A stretch of 46,066 nt of DNA, taken from an uncultured Lachnospiraceae bacterium (lineage in GTDB: Bacteria; Bacillota; Clostridia; Lachnospirales; Lachnospiraceae). The notes beneath the pieces are model-generated. The model made no database searches. It was not told where the DNA came from and was given only the letters and a program-made list of their open reading frames with translations. Location of the stretch: positions 1 to 46,066 of the forward strand of contig CACYWQ010000016.1 in NCBI GenBank assembly GCA_902778165.1. The letters are read 5' to 3'. The translations under genes and the position numbers were made by a program. Below are positions 43,316-46,066 of this stretch, in pieces (position 1 is the first letter of the stretch; each line of letters starts with the position of its first letter).

Positions 43316-43438
43316 TTTATAAAAAGAGAGTTTATAAATAGGAATTTATAAACTGTGAATTTATAAATTATTTATAAACACATTTATATCGGCATAAGAT
43401 GAATTAAAATGAATCGATTTTTAGAATAAATTTATAAA
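43316..43438. repeat. Cluster of TTTATAAA palindromes in AT-rich spacer
   Basis: The 290-bp gap between the sortase genes holds no gene. It is very AT-rich and has six perfect TTTATAAA octamers at 43316, 43331, 43345, 43360, 43371 and 43431; the first four are 14-15 bp apart. The first is part of a 12-bp palindrome (TTTTTATAAAAA) right after the sortase stop. This could be a regulator-binding array or simply bent or easily melted DNA. A promoter follows at 43540. Confidence 0.6.
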
Positions 43439-43539
43439 AAATCTATAAAATTGCTTTGGTACTTTATCATAACAGAGCGAAATTATACGCGATGCATTAA
43501 ATTTTAGTGAAATTTAGTTAAAAAATCATAAAAAACCTA

Positions 43540-43568
43540 TTGAAAACGCCGAAATATAGGTTTATTAT
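43540..43568 (+). promoter_or_regulatory. Promoter of the second sortase cluster
   Basis: TTGAAA (43540-43545), a 17-bp spacer and TATTAT (43563-43568). AAACCTAT / ATAGGTTT (43533-43540 with 43556-43563) is an inverted repeat spanning the -35 and spacer, a possible operator. Confidence 0.6.
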
Positions 43569-43602
43569 TTGACTAAGGACTAAAGTACTGGAATTGGGAT
43601 GA

Positions 43603-44451
43603 GTGAGTAGGAAGAATACTGACAGTTCTACAAAAAGGAATGATATCGTTAACAAGATGGTTCCGTACATACTGGTAGCAGTAATGTTGGTATCCGGATT
43701 CAATACGTTATCAGCCCTCAAAAATTATCGAGAAGCCAAGAAAGAGTATACAGGCCTCCAACAGTATGTAGCACCTTCGACCACGGTGACAGCCGAAGCG
43801 GAGAGTACATCGGAGGAAGCTGATACCGAGACAGAGGTGGAAGAGGTTGTAGTCAAGCCGGATATTCCGGCGATGGATATCGACTTTGATTCACTCCTTG
43901 AGATTAATGAAGACTTCAAGGGTTGGCTGATCTTCCCGGCATTGGAACTTAGTTATCCGGTATTGCAGGGAACCGATAATGAACATTATCTCCATGAGAC
44001 ATATGAGCACAACCGCAATAAGGCGGGAGCGATATTCATGGATTCTTACAATTACCCCGATTTCAAGGACTTAAATACCTTTATATACGGACATAATATG
44101 CGTGATGGGAGCATGTTTGGTTCTTTAAAGACATTGGCAGAGCACCCTGAACTGATTGAACAGGAACCGTACATATATGTATATACGCCAAGAGCATCCT
44201 ACCAATTCCAGATCGTGGCGTACTATACAACACACAAGAAGAGCGACACATATCAATTCATTCTGGATCTGAAAGAATACGACGCCTATCTTGATTACAT
44301 CGGTTCGGTCAATGACATGGAGAATATCCCTGATGTGGATATGAGTGAACATCCCAGGATGATGACACTGAGTACATGTAAAGGTTCAGCCGGAACAAGC
44401 AACAGATTTGTAGTTCATTCGGTGCTTGTGGATGTTAAGAAGAACGAATAA
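43603..44451 (+). CDS. Class B sortase
   Basis: Second sortase, 282 residues: short cytoplasmic stub, one membrane helix (~19-37), acidic Thr/Glu linker (~58-88) and a sortase domain. Catalytic residues are His164 (IYGHNM), Cys259 (LSTC) and Arg268 (NRFVVH); LSYPVLQGTDNEHYL is typical of SrtB. The start is taken as GTG 43603; an ATG at 43599 stops after three codons (ATG AGT GAG TAG) and the next in-frame ATG (43657) would cut into the helix. The ribosome-binding site is weak (TTGGGA). It is followed at short spacing by a PilZ gene and the His-rich repeat protein, a likely surface substrate. Confidence 0.9.
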   Translation: MSRKNTDSSTKRNDIVNKMVPYILVAVMLVSGFNTLSALKNYREAKKEYTGLQQYVAPSTTVTAEAESTSEEADTETEVEEVVVKPDIPAMDIDFDSLLEINEDFKGWLIFPALELSYPVLQGTDNEHYLHETYEHNRNKAGAIFMDSYNYPDFKDLNTFIYGHNMRDGSMFGSLKTLAEHPELIEQEPYIYVYTPRASYQFQIVAYYTTHKKSDTYQFILDLKEYDAYLDYIGSVNDMENIPDVDMSEHPRMMTLSTCKGSAGTSNRFVVHSVLVDVKKNE

Positions 44452-44500
44452 GAAGAAGTTAAGCATATAATGTCAATAAGTTAAGAGGGAGAATGGAAGT

Positions 44501-44818
44501 ATGGAAGAAAGACGTAATATTAACCGAGTTGAATACAAGGTGAAGAGTGTCATAGTAGTATGTGACACTTTTGAAAAGTATTACGTAGAAGTGGCCAATG
44601 TCAGCCCTTTAGGAATGGGAATCAAAGGCCCCGCAGATTTACCCGACATTAAGGGCAAAGACATAATAATCGTAGCAGATACACTTATTATGTATGCTCT
44701 GGTCAACAGACAGAAGAAACTTGAGGATGGTTGCTTCGAGATAGGTATCGAAGCTAAGAAATTCACTCCCGATGTGCTTGAGTATTTATTCCAGCACATA
44801 GGCGGAGATGAAGAGTAG
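44501..44818 (+). CDS. PilZ-domain protein (c-di-GMP receptor candidate)
   Basis: A 105-residue, single-domain PilZ protein. Both c-di-GMP motifs are seen: RxxxR (Arg5-Arg9, RNINR) and N-x-S-x-x-G as NVSPLG near residue 35. GAGGGAG is upstream of the ATG. It lies between the second sortase and the His-rich repeat protein, with 49 and 65 nt gaps. A PilZ protein here suggests c-di-GMP control of surface attachment, but this is inferred from position alone. It resembles the PilZ protein at 35788-36132 in size and layout. Confidence 0.85.
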   Translation: MEERRNINRVEYKVKSVIVVCDTFEKYYVEVANVSPLGMGIKGPADLPDIKGKDIIIVADTLIMYALVNRQKKLEDGCFEIGIEAKKFTPDVLEYLFQHIGGDEE

Positions 44819-44883
44819 AAGTGTAGAAGAGTAGTTCTTTTGTAACCAATTGGGAGTTTATTCTAGTAAAGAAGGAGAGGGAA

Positions 44884-46066
44884 ATGAAAAACAAGGTTCT
44901 TATAGCAATGGGTATAGGAATTACCGCTGCTATGGCACCCGCTATAGGTGCAAATGCTGAGACCCTTGATTCCGGCGGAGCTGCAGATGCCGGCGATCAG
45001 CTGCCTGAATATCAGGTGTCTGAGGCCGAAGAAGCTTCTGAGTCCGATGGAGGAGAGCAACAGCAAGAACAGAATGAAGCAGAGAATCCCACGACTCCGA
45101 CTGACGGTGCGAGCGCTGAGGGCGGTAATGGACCCACAGAGCTTGGTACGCCTCTTTTGGCACCGAACGTTGTTGAGACTGAGGAGACAACTGCGCCCAG
45201 CGTTAATTCCGGCAAGCCGGCAGACATGATCAATGATGCCGACAATGACAACAGTAACGGTATTGATTCTGTTACTTATGACGGTAAGACGACCGACATG
45301 GGTGATACCACTGTTGTAACGAATCCTAACGGAAGTGTTACCACAACTCAGACCAGCGAAGACAAGAACTTCGAGACCACTACAACAACTTACATTCAGG
45401 ATACATCAGATTATACTGTTGTTCCTGAAGGTACACCCGGTGCTGTCCTTATCGAAGAGAAGGATTACAGCCTTAAGGTTGGTGAGGTAACCGAAGTTGA
45501 GACTATCGAGCATGACCAGAAGGTTGAGAAGGTTAAGGTAGTCGATAAGGAAGCTTGGGTTGAGACTGTTCATCATGACGAAGAATATCATTATGAAGAT
45601 AAGGTTATTACACCCGAATATGATGAGCATCATGATGCCATAGTTGAGAAGGTTAAAGTTGTCGATCAGGAAGAATATGATGAAGTGATTCATCATGCTG
45701 CTGAATGGCATTATGAGTATGAAGAGATTCAGGGTGCATGGGACGAGCATCATGAAGCAGTAACCAGACCTGTTAAGGTAATCGATAAGGAAGCTTGGGA
45801 TGAGAAGATCCATCATGATGAAGTATTCCATTTCGAGGATAAGGTTGTTAAGGAAGCATGGGATGAACATCATGATGCTGTAACCGAGAAGGTTAAGGTT
45901 GTTGATAAGGAAGCCTGGACTGAGGAGATACCTCATGACGAAGAGTTCCACTACGAAGATAAGGTTGTTAAGGAAGCATGGGATGAACATCACGATGCAA
46001 TTACCGAGAAGGTTAAGATCGTAGATAAGGAAGCATGGGTTGAGACCGTTCATCATGACGAAGAAT
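44884..46066 (+). CDS. Secreted His-rich repeat protein (3' end outside window)
   Basis: The reading frame stays open to the window edge (394 codons seen). A Sec signal peptide covers residues 1-25 (cleavage after ANA). Next come a Glu/Ser/Gly/Pro-rich low-complexity part (~26-120), a Thr-rich stretch, and from about residue 215 a tandem 40-residue repeat. Each unit has the hallmarks DKEAW, HHDE, HYED and DEHHDA, and about five histidines; four full units and part of a fifth are seen. It lacks any known enzyme motif in the visible part. AAGGAG lies six bases before the ATG. The two sortases and PilZ just upstream suggest a cell-wall adhesin-like substrate; a sorting signal, if any, would lie beyond the window. 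Metal binding by the histidines is a guess. Confidence 0.8.
   Translation, partial: MKNKVLIAMGIGITAAMAPAIGANAETLDSGGAADAGDQLPEYQVSEAEEASESDGGEQQQEQNEAENPTTPTDGASAEGGNGPTELGTPLLAPNVVETEETTAPSVNSGKPADMINDADNDNSNGIDSVTYDGKTTDMGDTTVVTNPNGSVTTTQTSEDKNFETTTTTYIQDTSDYTVVPEGTPGAVLIEEKDYSLKVGEVTEVETIEHDQKVEKVKVVDKEAWVETVHHDEEYHYEDKVITPEYDEHHDAIVEKVKVVDQEEYDEVIHHAAEWHYEYEEIQGAWDEHHEAVTRPVKVIDKEAWDEKIHHDEVFHFEDKVVKEAWDEHHDAVTEKVKVVDKEAWTEEIPHDEEFHYEDKVVKEAWDEHHDAITEKVKIVDKEAWVETVHHDEE
45541..46066 (+). repeat. 120-bp tandem coding repeat
   Basis: Units begin at 45541, 45661, 45781, 45901 and 46021 (the last cut by the window), each opening with a GT/AT-CGAT-AAG-like start. The period is exactly 120 bp with no frameshift. 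Units 3-5 are closest to each other, and unit 2 is the most diverged. Within each unit the KEAW-E-HHD theme appears twice, so the unit itself looks like an old duplication. Confidence 0.92.

Noticed and set aside
45406-46056. Long open frame on the minus strand, rich in Leu, Ile, Phe and Asn
   Set aside because: It is the antisense of the 120-bp coding repeats; its repetitive composition follows from the plus-strand protein, which has a signal peptide and ribosome-binding site.
45541-46066. Direct repeats as a CRISPR array
   Set aside because: The 120-bp period has no unique spacers and encodes an unbroken repeat protein.

Overview
The window looks like a chromosomal segment of an anaerobic Lachnospiraceae-type Firmicute (Butyrivibrio/Roseburia/Eubacterium-like). 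The grounds are a Na+-pumping oxaloacetate decarboxylase with a lipoprotein-type gamma subunit, a complete rnfCDGEAB operon, ispH overlapping an S1-domain gene, strong GGAGG ribosome-binding sites, class B sortases and moderate-to-low GC. No genus is claimed. No tRNA, rRNA, CRISPR array, prophage or transposase gene was seen.

Layout. 1-3.8 kb: oad operon (gamma subunit, biotin carrier, beta subunit, carboxyltransferase) closed by a strong terminator. 3.8-7.4 kb: TetR regulator, RpiR-type regulator, HI0933-family flavoprotein and cytidylate kinase. 7.4-7.55 kb: palindromic element E1. 7.6-10.4 kb: ispH, S1-domain protein, CheR. 10.5-11.6 kb (minus): YprB-like nuclease. 11.6-17.9 kb: rnfCDGEAB plus a membrane-anchored GH25 muramidase. 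17.9-18.7 kb (minus): AP2/HNH-like protein. 18.7-21.7 kb: threonine synthase convergent with citrate synthase. 21.9-27.4 kb: Xaa-Pro aminopeptidase and a heterodimeric ABC exporter. 27.45-27.72 kb: a ~270-nt structured non-coding RNA with its own promoter and terminator. 27.8-36.1 kb: lipoprotein, YihY, pheST, M18 aminopeptidase, queA, PilZ protein. 36.1-42.0 kb: EF-G-like GTPase, MraY-family transferase, leuS. 41.98-42.13 kb: palindromic element E2. 42.1-46.07 kb: a surface module of two class B sortases, a PilZ protein and a secreted His-rich repeat protein running off the window.

How it fits together. Oad and Rnf both couple cytoplasmic chemistry (decarboxylation; ferredoxin:NAD+ oxidoreduction) to ion export, as in a fermenter that builds ion gradients without respiration. 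Citrate synthase and threonine synthase draw on oxaloacetate or aspartate. Most remaining genes are translation or housekeeping functions. The last 4 kb looks like a cell-surface locus in which c-di-GMP sensing (PilZ), sortase attachment and a repetitive adhesin-like protein may belong together.

Most interesting signals: (1) two copies, E1 and E2 in opposite orientation, of a 135-142 bp palindromic element whose core is conserved while the outer stems differ in sequence but stay self-complementary; (2) the multi-hairpin RNA at 27.45-27.72 kb, possibly a raiA-motif RNA; (3) the His-rich 40-residue repeat protein beside sortases and PilZ; (4) a four-cysteine tail on RnfE; (5) genes starting within about 10 nt of a -10 box with no Shine-Dalgarno sequence, suggesting leaderless mRNAs. 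All calls come from reading the sequence; no database search was run.
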